DNA of 64,000 bases from an uncultured Bacilli bacterium (lineage in GTDB: Bacteria; Bacillota_I; Bacilli_A; RF39; UBA660). Below are positions 8,326-17,580 of the stretch, piece by piece. Where the stretch lies: assembly GCA_934085585.1 (NCBI GenBank), contig CAKOHI010000003.1, forward strand, positions 62,001 through 126,000. The letters are read 5' to 3'. The position numbers and the translations under genes are program-made. Positions within the stretch are counted from its first letter, which is position 1; the number at the start of each line of letters is the position of its first letter. A model generated the notes under the pieces. It was not told the origin of the DNA. It ran no database searches and was given only the letters and a program-made list of their open reading frames with translations.

Positions 8326-9696
8326 ATGAAAACACTAGATATTTATAAAAATATTAAATATCTATCTCTTTATAATGAAATAAGTGGCGAAATAAATAAA
8401 ATAACAATAGATACTAGAAAAGTTGTTGATAATGATTGTTACATAGGAATAAAGGGAGAAAAAAATGATGGTAATCTATTTTTTATGGATGCCTTTAAAA
8501 AAGGAGCAAATTTAGTTATATTGGAAAATTTCAAGATGACTGATGAAGTAATGGATTATATAGTAAAAAATAATAAATCCATTATAGTTGTAGAAGATAC
8601 TAAAAAGACTCTCGGAGATATAGCAAAGTATAAAAGAAGTTTATTTTTTAGTCCAGTAGTTGCTATAACTGGATCAGCCGGAAAAACTAGTACAAAAGAT
8701 ATGATTTATAGTGTCTTAAAAGAAAAATATCAAGTTCATAAAACTATCGGTAACCAAAACAATCATATTGGCTTACCTTTAACGATACTATCTTTAGAAG
8801 AATCAAATGAAGTATTAGTACTTGAAATGGGAATGAATCATTTAAAAGAAATATCATATTTAACAAATATAGCAAAACCAGATGTTGCAGTTATAACAAA
8901 TGTTGGAACAGCTCACATAGGAAATCTTGGAAGTAGAGAAAATATATTAAAAGCTAAACTAGAGATCCTTGAAGGATTAAATCCTAATGGTGTATTAATT
9001 ATTAATAACGATAATGATTTATTACACGCTTGGTATTTAGAAAATAAAGATAAGTATAATATCATTACAATTGGTATTAAAAATGAATCAGATTATATGG
9101 CAAGTATCATTGAACATACAGATAAATTTTCGACTTTTTCTTGTAAAAATGTTATATATAAAGTTCCTGTTGGTGGTGAACATTTCATCTATAATGCTCT
9201 AGCTTCCATAGCAGTTGCCAAATATTTTAATGTAAGTGATGATTTAATTAAAAAAGGAATAGCCAATTTTGAATTAAGCAGTAATAGAATGAATATCATA
9301 AACACTAAAGGATACACCGTAATAGATGACTCATACAATGCTAATTTTGATTCAATGAGTTATGCTATTAAATATTTAGGATCATTAACAGGAAGAAATA
9401 TTGCCGTATTAGGGACCATGCGAGAACTCGGAGAATATTCTAAGGATCTTCACGAAAAATTAGGTAAAGTAGTTGAAAAAGAAAAAATAGATATTTTAAT
9501 TACTACTGGTGAAGATACAAATTATTTAAATGAAGGAGCAATAGATGCTGGTTTTCCTAAAGAAAATAGTTATCACTTTAATAATAATAAAGATGTAATA
9601 TCATTCATAAATACAATTAAAACCAAAGATGACAATATTTTAGTTAAAGCAAGTAATTCACTAAACTTTAAAGAAATTGTTGAAAATATAATTTAA
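8326..9696 (+). CDS. murF: UDP-N-acetylmuramoyl-tripeptide--D-alanyl-D-alanine ligase
   Basis: 456 residues. MurF adds D-Ala-D-Ala to the UDP-MurNAc-tripeptide, the last cytoplasmic step of peptidoglycan precursor synthesis, using ATP. Seen: the Mur ligase P-loop ITGSAGKTSTKD, VLEMGMNHLKEI, ITNVGTAHIGNLGS, the NNHIG stretch, and the central-domain DDSYNANFDSM motif. Together these are typical of MurF rather than MurC-E. Its presence implies a cell wall, which separates this organism from wall-less Mollicutes. A strong terminator follows at 9701. Confidence 0.94.
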   Translation: MKTLDIYKNIKYLSLYNEISGEINKITIDTRKVVDNDCYIGIKGEKNDGNLFFMDAFKKGANLVILENFKMTDEVMDYIVKNNKSIIVVEDTKKTLGDIAKYKRSLFFSPVVAITGSAGKTSTKDMIYSVLKEKYQVHKTIGNQNNHIGLPLTILSLEESNEVLVLEMGMNHLKEISYLTNIAKPDVAVITNVGTAHIGNLGSRENILKAKLEILEGLNPNGVLIINNDNDLLHAWYLENKDKYNIITIGIKNESDYMASIIEHTDKFSTFSCKNVIYKVPVGGEHFIYNALASIAVAKYFNVSDDLIKKGIANFELSSNRMNIINTKGYTVIDDSYNANFDSMSYAIKYLGSLTGRNIAVLGTMRELGEYSKDLHEKLGKVVEKEKIDILITTGEDTNYLNEGAIDAGFPKENSYHFNNNKDVISFINTIKTKDDNILVKASNSLNFKEIVENII

Positions 9697-9700
9697 TATT

Positions 9701-9742
9701 AAAGGTTTAATGTACATGATTTTTACATTAAACCTTTTTATT
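9701..9742 (+). terminator. Strong terminator after murF
   Basis: A 14-bp stem (AAAGGTTTAATGTA / TACATTAAACCTTT) followed by a T-run. Confidence 0.9.
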
Positions 9743-9785
9743 TTGAATGAAATTTGATAAAATAATAATGAATGGAAGGATATAT

Positions 9786-10904
9786 ATGAAGTTAACTTTT
9801 AAATTGAATTATAAAGATGAAAAAACAATGGGGCGTCTGGGGACAATTACTTACAATGGAAAAACTTATGAAACGCCGATGTTTATGCCAGTTGGAACAA
9901 ATGCTACGGTAAAAACATTATCACCAGAAGAACTAAAAAGTATTGGTTCAGGTATAATTCTTGCTAATACTTACCATTTATGGTTAAGACCCGGAGAAGA
10001 TATTGTAAAAAAAGCGGGAAATCTCCATAAATTTATGAATTATGATGGACCAATTTTAACTGATTCTGGAGGATTCCAAGTATTTTCTTTAGCAAAACCT
10101 AAAGATATAAATGAAGATGGTGTTAAATTTAAAAATCATTTAAATGGTGATAATTTATTTTTAACTCCGGAAAAATCTATAGAAATTCAAACTGCTTTAG
10201 GTAGTGACATAATGATGAGTTTTGATGAATGTGTAAAATGGCCAAGTACTCATGAATATATGGAAAAAAGTGTTGAACGAACTCTTCGTTGGGCAAAACG
10301 TGGTAAGAATATAAAAGCTGATAACGATCAATTACTATTTGGAATTGTCCAAGGCGGAGAATATCCCGATTTAAGACGTCATTGTGCTGAAGAATTAGTT
10401 AAAATGGACTTTGATGGTTATTCAATCGGAGGTACATCTGTCGGAGAGGATAAACCAACTATGTATAAAATGGTTGAATACTCAACTCCATATTTACCAG
10501 AAGATAAATTGCGCTATCTTATGGGAGTCGGAGATCCTATAGATTTAATTGAAAACTCTATGCGTGGGGTAGATATATTTGATTGTGTAAGTCCAACAAG
10601 ACTTGCAAGACACGGTCATGCTTATACATCACATGGAAAAATAAATATTAAAAATAGTAAATATAAAGAAGATTTTACTCCGGTAGATGATTGTGATTGT
10701 TACACATGTAAAAATTATACAAAAGCTTACATAAGACATTTAATTACAGCAAATGAAACATTCGGAGCAAGACTTTTATCTATACACAATATTTATTTTC
10801 TTCATAGTCTTATGAAAGATATCAGAAAAAATATTAAAAACGGTACCATTAAAGAATATAGAGATGAATTTGTAAAAAGATATTATGGAGAATGTAATGA
10901 ATAA
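9786..10904 (+). CDS. tgt: tRNA-guanine transglycosylase (queuine/preQ1 insertion)
   Basis: 372 residues from the ATG at 9786, which follows GGAAGGATATAT; the 39-base upstream extension lacks a ribosome site. It exchanges guanine 34 of Asp, Asn, His and Tyr tRNAs for the queuosine precursor. Key parts: DSGGFQ with Asp93, GIVQGGEYPDLR, SIGGTSVGE, Asp266 nucleophile in IFDCVSPTR, and a zinc site CDCYTC with the downstream His. No other queuosine genes are in the window. The gene order tgt, (small gene), yrzE-like, DUF421 resembles Bacillus tgt-yrbF-yrzE-yrbG. Confidence 0.95.
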   Translation: MKLTFKLNYKDEKTMGRLGTITYNGKTYETPMFMPVGTNATVKTLSPEELKSIGSGIILANTYHLWLRPGEDIVKKAGNLHKFMNYDGPILTDSGGFQVFSLAKPKDINEDGVKFKNHLNGDNLFLTPEKSIEIQTALGSDIMMSFDECVKWPSTHEYMEKSVERTLRWAKRGKNIKADNDQLLFGIVQGGEYPDLRRHCAEELVKMDFDGYSIGGTSVGEDKPTMYKMVEYSTPYLPEDKLRYLMGVGDPIDLIENSMRGVDIFDCVSPTRLARHGHAYTSHGKINIKNSKYKEDFTPVDDCDCYTCKNYTKAYIRHLITANETFGARLLSIHNIYFLHSLMKDIRKNIKNGTIKEYRDEFVKRYYGECNE

Positions 10905-11202
10905 GTGGTTTATTTCAGTTGTGATCATAATATCTCTAGGTTCTATATGTGGTGTTACTACTTATAAAGTTATCAAAAATCATAATGAAAAAATCTCTTT
11001 AGTGGAATCAAAATATATAATTGAACAAGCAAAAAAATGTATAAACGAAAAAAAATGTAATAAAGAAAACAATATTACATTAAAAGAATTGTATGATCTA
11101 GACTATTTAACTAAACAAGTTAATAAAGTAACTAAAGAATATTACAATGAGTTATCTTATGTTACTTATAAGAACAATGAATATACATTTATTATTAAAT
11201 AA
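10897..11202 (+). CDS. Small membrane-anchored protein of unknown function
   Basis: About 101 residues if the ATG at 10897 is used (GGAG lies six bases upstream); another ATG is at 10885. The start overlaps the tgt stop by eight bases, so translation is coupled. There is one N-terminal membrane helix (~4-22), then a charged region with two cysteines (KKCINEKKC) and a lysine-rich tail, probably outside the cell. It occupies the place of yajC in related gene orders but shows no YajC features, so I do not call it YajC. Confidence 0.7.
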   Translation: MNKWFISVVIIISLGSICGVTTYKVIKNHNEKISLVESKYIIEQAKKCINEKKCNKENNITLKELYDLDYLTKQVNKVTKEYYNELSYVTYKNNEYTFIIK

Positions 11203-11203
11203 A

Positions 11204-11557
11204 TTATTGTTCCTTTTTATTTATACCGAGCATACCTCCGAGTACACTGGCAAGAATTAATACTATGTAATATATTAAGGTACTTATACTAAAGATTACT
11301 CTATTAGTAAATAAGTTAATAATAATTAAAAGAAGTAAAAATAACCCACCAATTTTTAAACCTGCTAAATAGCCTTTATTATTTGCTCTTTTTCCACTTT
11401 TAATTCCAAAGACAAAGAATAAACTTATATTAAATATAAATATTAATAAATTAGTAATGCTTGAATTAACCCCGATTAAATTAAGTAAACTACATACAAA
11501 TAATAAAAGTATTAAAAATATTGTATAATATCCTAAATATTTAAACATTTCCTTCAT
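11204..11557 (-). CDS. TIGR04086-type (YrzE-like) integral membrane protein
   Basis: 117 residues, nearly all hydrophobic, with four predicted membrane helices and the glycine-rich stretch GYLAGLKIGGLFLLL seen in YrzE-like proteins. Function unknown in the family. The ATG at 11557 with AGGTG seven bases before it is preferred over the GTG at 11566. The position beside tgt and a DUF421 gene matches Bacillus yrzE, although here it is inverted. Family assignment is by pattern and context, not by search. Confidence 0.65.
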   Translation of the reverse strand: MKEMFKYLGYYTIFLILLLFVCSLLNLIGVNSSITNLLIFIFNISLFFVFGIKSGKRANNKGYLAGLKIGGLFLLLLIIINLFTNRVIFSISTLIYYIVLILASVLGGMLGINKKEQ

Positions 11558-11625
11558 GATAATCACCTAATAAATAATATGTTTAAATATTAATAATATA
11601 CACCATAATATAAATGGTGATAACT

Positions 11626-12273
11626 ATGCAAATATTTACAGTATTATTTAGAACGATATTCTTTTACTTTTTTGTCTTAATCTCTTATCGTATAATGGGA
11701 AAAAGAGAAATAGGGCAGCTCGGAGTAATTGACTTAATAGTATCTATATTAATTGCTGAATTAGTTGCAATATCCATTGAAGAGTATAAACAACCCATGG
11801 CTTATACAATTATTCCTATATTTTGTCTTGTGGCCCTTGAAGTATTATTCGCTTTTATTTCCATTAAATCTCGAAAATTTAGAACTCTTTTTGATGGAAA
11901 ACCATCATTAATAATTGTAAATGGTAAAATTAATTATAAAGAAATGGTAAAGCAAAGATATTCTTTGGATGATTTATTAGTTTCCCTAAGACAAAAAGAA
12001 ATCAGAGATTTAAGTATGGTAGAGTATGCTTTTTTAGAACCAAATGGTCAATTATCAGTATTTAAATATAATTTATTTAAATTAAAAAGCCCATATCCTC
12101 AAGGATTAATTTTAGATGGAGAACTTCAACATAAAGTATTAAAATATATTAGAAAAACACCTGAATGGATTAATAATGAGTTATTAAAAAACAATTTAAC
12201 AATTAAAGATGTATTTTATGCTTTTTATAAAAATAAAAAAATATATATAATCAAAAAAACAGATGTTAATTAA
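11626..12273 (+). CDS. DUF421 (YetF/YrbG-like) membrane protein
   Basis: 215 residues. It has three N-terminal membrane segments, then the DUF421 cytoplasmic domain: YRIMGKREIGQL, FRTLFDGKPSLIIVNGKI, and RYSLDDLLVSLRQKEIRDLSMVEYAFLE (read in two parts). The cellular role of this family is not well defined. The ATG at 11626 after GGTGATAACT is preferred; an ATG at 11614 is also possible. The gene order with tgt suggests it is the YrbG counterpart. Confidence 0.87.
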   Translation: MQIFTVLFRTIFFYFFVLISYRIMGKREIGQLGVIDLIVSILIAELVAISIEEYKQPMAYTIIPIFCLVALEVLFAFISIKSRKFRTLFDGKPSLIIVNGKINYKEMVKQRYSLDDLLVSLRQKEIRDLSMVEYAFLEPNGQLSVFKYNLFKLKSPYPQGLILDGELQHKVLKYIRKTPEWINNELLKNNLTIKDVFYAFYKNKKIYIIKKTDVN

Positions 12274-12274
12274 C

Positions 12275-12300
12275 AAATAAAAAAGGCCTAAAGGCCTTAC
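12275..12300 (-). terminator. Terminator, mainly serving the minus-strand remnant
   Basis: Stem AAGGCC / GGCCTT with a TAAA loop. On the minus strand it is followed by TTTTTTATTT. It lies between convergent genes and could also weaken read-through from the + strand. Confidence 0.7.
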
Positions 12301-12319
12301 TTGTAATATTTAATTTTTA

Positions 12320-12817
12320 CTACAATTCATCTTTTAAAGCATTTATTTCTTCAAGAGATATTTTAGTAATTTCACTAATATCTTTGATGGGATAATTCTT
12401 TCTTAACATGGCTAGGGCAGTTTCTTTGATACCTTCTACGCGACCTTCAGCTAATGCTTCTTTTCTAGCATCTTTAACAGCTTCTTCTTTTGAATCTTCA
12501 TCTTCTAATATTTCTCTGTTATAAAAAAACAATTTATCAAATTCATCTGTTTGTGTATTTACTTCTCTGATTATCTTGGCCATAAACTCATCTCCATCAT
12601 ATACTTCTTTCATCTTTTCTTTATCATTACATATAAGCAAATAAAGTAATTTCTCTAAAGACTCTTTGTCTTCCTTAACTATAGTATAATCTTTATCAAG
12701 AATTTTTGCAAGATTTATATCGTATATTTCAAACATTGGATGGATTTCTTCGTGTGATTCTATATCAAGTATCTTACTTATTACAACAAATCTCTTATCT
12801 TTAGTTACACTATAAAA
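12320..12817 (-). pseudogene. Remnant of a Rpn/PD-(D/E)XK nuclease-transposase family gene (5' part missing)
   Basis: The frame is open from 12817 down but begins right after an in-frame TAA (12818-12820), and no N-terminal catalytic PD-(D/E)XK part is present. The remaining ~165 codons look like the C-terminal half of the Rpn family: FVVISKILDIESHEE, FEIYDINLAKI, a central helical part, an acidic-alanine stretch EALAEGRVEGIKETA, and the closing motif MLRKNYPIKDISEITKISLEEI. Full-length members are near 300 residues. An internal ATG at 12736 could still give a 138-residue product. It probably marks a degraded mobile or recombination-promoting gene. Confidence 0.7.
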
Positions 12818-12981
12818 TTAATTATCAAATATTAATTTGATTACTCATTTTTAAAAAAGCTGATTGACTCATATTAAACATTTCTCATTTAATGATTTTA
12901 ATTTATTAGAAAAAATTATTGATTAGATATTTTCTTTTTATTTTTTTTATGTTATATTATTAATAGTAGGGTGATTGACTT

Positions 12982-14592
12982 ATGAAGAAATTTATAAATA
13001 AAATAAAAAATAATCCTAAATTATATTTTTTAAGTATATTAATAGTTGGAGTTTTCTTTGTTTTAGTGGTAAGAATAACATTTGCATATTTAGCTCCAGC
13101 TATAAATAAAGCTCAAAGTGAAGTAGTAGGGACTAGTGATACTGTTGATGATTTTAAATTTGGATTAGGTAATCCTATAAAAATTGATGCAACACCAACA
13201 ACATTGCCAGAAAATGGCACAAATTATGTTTCATCAACAACAGCAACAGCATATTTAAAAGCTAATAGCACAAATGAATCGGCAACTTTTAATTATTTTG
13301 TTTATTTTCAAATAGAAACAAATACATTTAAATATTCAGATGGAACTACACCAGAAATTATTCTTACAGTTACAGATCCAAATGGTAATGAACTTACCTC
13401 ATTAAGTGGTTTAACATATGGAACCTTTAGCGGTATATCAGGATTTGACATAACTACAAAAAGTGGAATATTTGATATTGCAACTAATTATGAGATAACA
13501 TCTAATTCAAGTAATGATTATACCAATCAAACATGGACTTTCACGGTAACATATTTAAATTTGCCATTTGACCAATCATTGAACTTTGGCAACAACATGA
13601 CGGTTAATGTATACATTAAAAAAGAACAAATGCCAACTTCCAATATATACCATGAGGCTTGTAATGATAACACATTGGCGTGTCATGTAGCAAAATTATA
13701 TACGGGAACACAAGGAGAAAATAGCATATATTATCATGATGCAAATTTAGAAAATGGAGCTAATGATAATTCTTACAGATACACAGGTTCTAGAGATGAG
13801 GTAAATAATTTTGTTTGTTTTGGAATAAATGAAAGCCCATGCCCAACAAAAAATCTTTATCGCATCATCGGAGTATTTGGAGATAACTATCATGGTGTTA
13901 AAGGTAAACATCTTGTAAAATTAATAAAATATGATTATGCTAGTGATAATTTATTAGGCAGCAATTATGAAAATTATACATTATCAACAGATAGTTACAT
14001 TGGTGAATTAGATACTGCAGAAATAAATGCATTCTATTGGAATGGGGGTTCTTCAAGTAGTAATAATATTTGGAAAAATTCATTATTAAATACATCATAT
14101 TTAAATAGAAATTATTTAGATAATTCAGGAACAGAATGGTCAAATAAGATAGCCACAACGACATGGAAAGTTAGTGGAAATACTTATAGCAATATAGGAA
14201 ATGTTGATTTAAGCGTTTTATATCAAAATGAAGTAGTAAGTCCTGAAACTGGTGGCTTGTCAGCGGATGAAATTGAATACGAAGCAAAAATTGGCTTAAT
14301 GTACGCTTCAGATTATGGATATGCCGCAAGTCCAGCCAGTTGGCTAACTACCTTGGAAAATGTTGATAATTTAAGGGGATCATCATGGATATACATGGGA
14401 CTATATGAATGGACTATCACTAGACTTTCTGCTGATGAATTTGGAGTATTTAGTGTAACTCACGAAAGCATTGTTTATCCGGATAGTGGGGTTGCTACAG
14501 CTTTAGCGGTTCGCCCAGTATTTTTTTTAGTAGCAGATACCCAATATGTATCTGGACATGGAACTCAATCAGATCCAATGATTATAAATTAA
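12982..14592 (+). CDS. Membrane-anchored surface protein, conserved C-terminal module (copy 2)
   Basis: 536 residues. An N-terminal hydrophobic segment (~14-33) is followed by RITFAYLAPA, like the signal of SipW-processed TasA/camelysin proteins. Residues ~40-215 are a beta-rich domain with repeated Thr/Asn strands. From ~243 to the end comes the module shared with the genes at 2660 and 15923: SIYYHDA, CFGINESPCP, NLYRIIGVFGDNYHGV, WSNKIATTTWKV and the end SDPMIIN. It is more diverged than copies 1 and 3. The start follows AGGGTGA. The surface location is inferred; function unknown. Confidence 0.8.
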   Translation: MKKFINKIKNNPKLYFLSILIVGVFFVLVVRITFAYLAPAINKAQSEVVGTSDTVDDFKFGLGNPIKIDATPTTLPENGTNYVSSTTATAYLKANSTNESATFNYFVYFQIETNTFKYSDGTTPEIILTVTDPNGNELTSLSGLTYGTFSGISGFDITTKSGIFDIATNYEITSNSSNDYTNQTWTFTVTYLNLPFDQSLNFGNNMTVNVYIKKEQMPTSNIYHEACNDNTLACHVAKLYTGTQGENSIYYHDANLENGANDNSYRYTGSRDEVNNFVCFGINESPCPTKNLYRIIGVFGDNYHGVKGKHLVKLIKYDYASDNLLGSNYENYTLSTDSYIGELDTAEINAFYWNGGSSSSNNIWKNSLLNTSYLNRNYLDNSGTEWSNKIATTTWKVSGNTYSNIGNVDLSVLYQNEVVSPETGGLSADEIEYEAKIGLMYASDYGYAASPASWLTTLENVDNLRGSSWIYMGLYEWTITRLSADEFGVFSVTHESIVYPDSGVATALAVRPVFFLVADTQYVSGHGTQSDPMIIN

Positions 14593-14608
14593 GAAAGGAA
14601 TGATTTAA

Positions 14609-15550
14609 ATGAAAATATTATGTATCGGACATTCAAGCTGGGATATAACAGTTCCAGTTGATGAATACCCAGTTGAAAATACTAAATATAGATATAATGA
14701 AAAATATAGTGCTGGAGGTGGGCCAGCAGCTAATGCTGCCTTTGTTCTGGGCAAATGGGGAATAGACACTGTAATTGCAAGTACAATTGGTTCGGACGAC
14801 TTTGGAACTAGAATAAAAAAAGAATTTCAAGATATAAATGTTAATACTGATTATCTAGAAACTAATTATGATAAAGATACTTCTTTTTCATTTATATTAA
14901 TAAATAAGAAAAGTGGTTCAAGAACAGTGTTTAATGTAGCAACAGAACATCCTGCTTTAAAAAAATTAAATTATGATTTTACTCCGGATATAATATTAAC
15001 AGACGGACATGATTATGGAGCAAGTCAAAATGCTATAAGTAAATACCAAAATGCCATAACTATTATAGATGCTGGAAGAGTAACTCCAGAACTATTAGAA
15101 TTATGTAAATATATTAAATATATTGTATGTAGTAAAGGTTTTGCAGAAACTGTCACAAATATGAAATTTGATTTTAACAATCCAAATTCACTAGTAGCTA
15201 TATATAATAAATTACAAGATAAATACCCAAATAGTATTATAGTTATAACGCTTGAAGAAAAGGGCTGTTTGTATCAAGTAGGAAATGAAATTAAAATAAT
15301 GCCGGGATTAAATGTTCAAGCAGTTGATACAACCGGAGCTGGAGATATATTCCATGGAGCATTTACCTATGGAATAGCTAATAACTTCGATATGGAAAAG
15401 GTTATTACACTTGCAAATATAGCAGCAGGTCTATCAGTTACAAAAATAGGTTCTAGATTATCAATTCCTAATTTATCAGAAGTATTAGATTACTATACTA
15501 AAAAAACTGGTATGGTAAATGGACAAAATAACCAAGGACAACCACAATGA
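14609..15550 (+). CDS. PfkB-family carbohydrate/nucleoside kinase
   Basis: 313 residues with the ribokinase fold. The N-terminal signature is AGGGPAANAAFVLGKWG and the C-terminal one DTTGAGDIFHGAF, with catalytic base Asp246 and the GAGD anion hole. It phosphorylates a sugar or similar small molecule with ATP, but the substrate cannot be told from the sequence. The tail is Gly/Gln/Asn-rich. It starts 16 bases after the surface-protein gene and its stop overlaps the Smr gene start (ATGA). Confidence 0.88.
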   Translation: MKILCIGHSSWDITVPVDEYPVENTKYRYNEKYSAGGGPAANAAFVLGKWGIDTVIASTIGSDDFGTRIKKEFQDINVNTDYLETNYDKDTSFSFILINKKSGSRTVFNVATEHPALKKLNYDFTPDIILTDGHDYGASQNAISKYQNAITIIDAGRVTPELLELCKYIKYIVCSKGFAETVTNMKFDFNNPNSLVAIYNKLQDKYPNSIIVITLEEKGCLYQVGNEIKIMPGLNVQAVDTTGAGDIFHGAFTYGIANNFDMEKVITLANIAAGLSVTKIGSRLSIPNLSEVLDYYTKKTGMVNGQNNQGQPQ

Positions 15551-15795
15551 TAACAAGTAATACTCCAAGACTTGATTTACATGGAGAAATAGTAGCGATG
15601 GTTGAAGTATTAGTAAATGAATTTATAAATGATAATAAATTACTTAAAAATAACGTTATAATTATAATTCATGGTAAAAGTACAAATATTTTAACCGAAG
15701 AGGTACATAAGGTATTAAAGAAAAATAAAGATGTAATAAGGTATTATAAAAACAATTGGAATCTTGGAGAAACAATTGTAGAAATAAATATTTAA
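15547..15795 (+). CDS. Stand-alone Smr-domain protein
   Basis: 82 residues forming little more than one Smr domain: LDLHGEIVAMVEVLV, the IIIIHGKSTNIL core and a short C-terminal helix and strand. Smr domains, best known at the C-terminus of MutS2, bind or nick nucleic acids. Here it is a separate short protein translationally coupled to the PfkB kinase by a 4-base overlap. Whether it is an active nuclease is unknown. A strong terminator follows. Confidence 0.85.
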   Translation: MITSNTPRLDLHGEIVAMVEVLVNEFINDNKLLKNNVIIIIHGKSTNILTEEVHKVLKKNKDVIRYYKNNWNLGETIVEINI

Positions 15796-15802
15796 ATTAG
15801 TT

Positions 15803-15840
15803 AAAATTCTACACGAAAAATGTAGAATTTTTTATTTTTT
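15803..15840 (+). terminator. Strong terminator after the Smr gene
   Basis: Stem AAATTCTACA / TGTAGAATTT, loop CGAAAAA, then a long T-run. Confidence 0.9.
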
Positions 15841-15863
15841 CTAATTAAATTAAAGTAACCTAC

Positions 15864-15892
15864 TTGAACATTTTTTATTTTTCCTTTATAAT
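15864..15892 (+). promoter_or_regulatory. Sigma-A promoter of surface protein copy 3
   Basis: TTGAAC (15864-15869), 17-bp spacer, TATAAT (15887-15892). An AGGAG ribosome site and the ATG at 15923 follow. Confidence 0.82.
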
Positions 15893-15922
15893 TTAAATAG
15901 TAGACTAAAGGAGATTTTTCTT

Positions 15923-17500
15923 ATGAGTAAAAAACAAAAAATAATATTATTAGGTGTTATATCAATTATTTTAGTAGTAGTATTATCGATTAGTGTTACT
16001 ACATCTTTTATGAAACCAGTAGAACAAGGTGGAAATTTAACTGAGATAAGTTTATCAAGTTGTGCAAAAATAAAATTAAACGGTGGAACATCTATAAGTT
16101 TAACGAATACCTACCCAATGACTAAAAATAAAGCATTACAGACTACACCATATACATTTACAGTAACTAGTTATTGTGATAATTTTGTTGGATTTAATTT
16201 GTATTTAGCAACACTTAATACGAATACATTGGATGCTACAAAAATACATTATATAATAACAAATAAAAATTCTAAATCTATATTGACAGAAGGTACACTT
16301 ACAAGTTCCAATTCAGCAGTCACAGATTTTACTGATGCAGAAAAAACAGAACTTAATACTGGATTAAAAGGTACCTATAAAAATATTTATAAGTTGTTTA
16401 GTAATGAGTTATCACTAAAGGGAAGTAAATCATACGATTTATATTTGTACGTAGATCAAGATGCAACAAATGAAACTATGAGTCAAACTTTTAGTGCCGG
16501 TGTTGCAGTTAAAGCATATGACAGAGATTTTTTGCCATCTACTCTAGAAGATGTATGTAGTAGTGGTAATAATTTGGCAAGTTGCATTACTACATTGAGT
16601 CAAAAAAGTGTAAGTGAATCAACAAACATTTATTATCATGATAGTGCACTAGCAAATGGAGCGGGGGATAATAGCTATAGATATGCAGGACCTAGTGCTA
16701 GTGTAAATAACTTTGTATGTTTTGGAACAACAACAAGTCCATGTCCAACAGATAATTTATATCGAATTATCGGAGTATTCGGAAAAAATTATCATGGAGT
16801 AAGTGGTGCCCCTTTAGTAAAACTAATAAAATATGATTATGCAAACAGTAATCTATTAGGAACGGATGGAGATTATTATGGCGAAACAACAGGTGAAACA
16901 AATTATTATAGAGGAAATTTGTACACAATAAATATATATTATTGGAATTATAAAGCAACAAATAGTGCAACAAATATATGGAGTACAAGCTTACTAAACA
17001 AAACGAATTTAAATACAAATTTTATAAATAACATAGGTTCTACATGGGCAAATAAAATAGCAACAACAACCTGGAAAGTTGGAGGAAATACATGGGCAAA
17101 CATAGCAACTGTAACTCCATCCGTCGCATATCAAAATGAAGTGGTAAACCCAATACCGGGAAGTACGTCAGCAACAGGAGAAACAGAGTATAGTGCCAAA
17201 ATAGGATTAATGTATGTGTCAGATTATGGATTTGCAGCAAGTCCAAGCGCATGGACAACACAAATGAAATACTATTCTAATAAAATTTCATACAATTGGA
17301 TGTACATGGGATTTGAAGAATGGACTATTTCTCGTGAAGCAGATGTTTCGAATATCGCATTTAGTTTGTATGATGGTGGTGCTGTAAACGGCAACACAGT
17401 TAGTTACTACCATGCAGTTCGACCAGCATTCAGTCTCAATTCATCAGTAACCTACAAATCAGGGAGCGGAAGTATGAGCGACCCGATAAGAATAAACTAG
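15923..17500 (+). CDS. Membrane-anchored surface protein, conserved C-terminal module (copy 3)
   Basis: 525 residues. An N-terminal membrane segment (~7-25) leads to a distinct Thr/Ser/Asn-rich domain (~30-215) unlike those of the other two copies. The shared module runs from ~234 to the end: NIYYHDS, CFGTTTSPCP, NLYRIIGVF, LVKLIKYDYANSNLLG, WANKIATTTWKVGGN and the end SDPIRIN. Parts of it match copy 1 almost base for base (around 16818-16878 versus 3247-3302), suggesting recent duplication or gene conversion. It ends 80 bp before the type VII secretion gene essC. A functional link with secretion is possible but unproven. Confidence 0.8.
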   Translation: MSKKQKIILLGVISIILVVVLSISVTTSFMKPVEQGGNLTEISLSSCAKIKLNGGTSISLTNTYPMTKNKALQTTPYTFTVTSYCDNFVGFNLYLATLNTNTLDATKIHYIITNKNSKSILTEGTLTSSNSAVTDFTDAEKTELNTGLKGTYKNIYKLFSNELSLKGSKSYDLYLYVDQDATNETMSQTFSAGVAVKAYDRDFLPSTLEDVCSSGNNLASCITTLSQKSVSESTNIYYHDSALANGAGDNSYRYAGPSASVNNFVCFGTTTSPCPTDNLYRIIGVFGKNYHGVSGAPLVKLIKYDYANSNLLGTDGDYYGETTGETNYYRGNLYTINIYYWNYKATNSATNIWSTSLLNKTNLNTNFINNIGSTWANKIATTTWKVGGNTWANIATVTPSVAYQNEVVNPIPGSTSATGETEYSAKIGLMYVSDYGFAASPSAWTTQMKYYSNKISYNWMYMGFEEWTISREADVSNIAFSLYDGGAVNGNTVSYYHAVRPAFSLNSSVTYKSGSGSMSDPIRIN

Positions 17501-17580
17501 TACTTTAGGGCATAGTTTCTTTAGTGCGATCCCGAGTAAGGGAAATATTGTGTAAATAAAATAAAAAGGGCAGGAAAAGT

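Noticed and set aside
10897..11202. YajC
   Set aside because: Position fits, but the conserved YajC core after the helix is absent.
2660..17500. Repeated sequences as a mobile element or CRISPR array
   Set aside because: The repeats are full-length coding paralogues. No short spaced repeats, transposase or terminal inverted repeats are present.
17501..17580. Small RNA between surface copy 3 and essC
   Set aside because: Some GC-richer bases are present, but no convincing hairpin, promoter or known RNA pattern.
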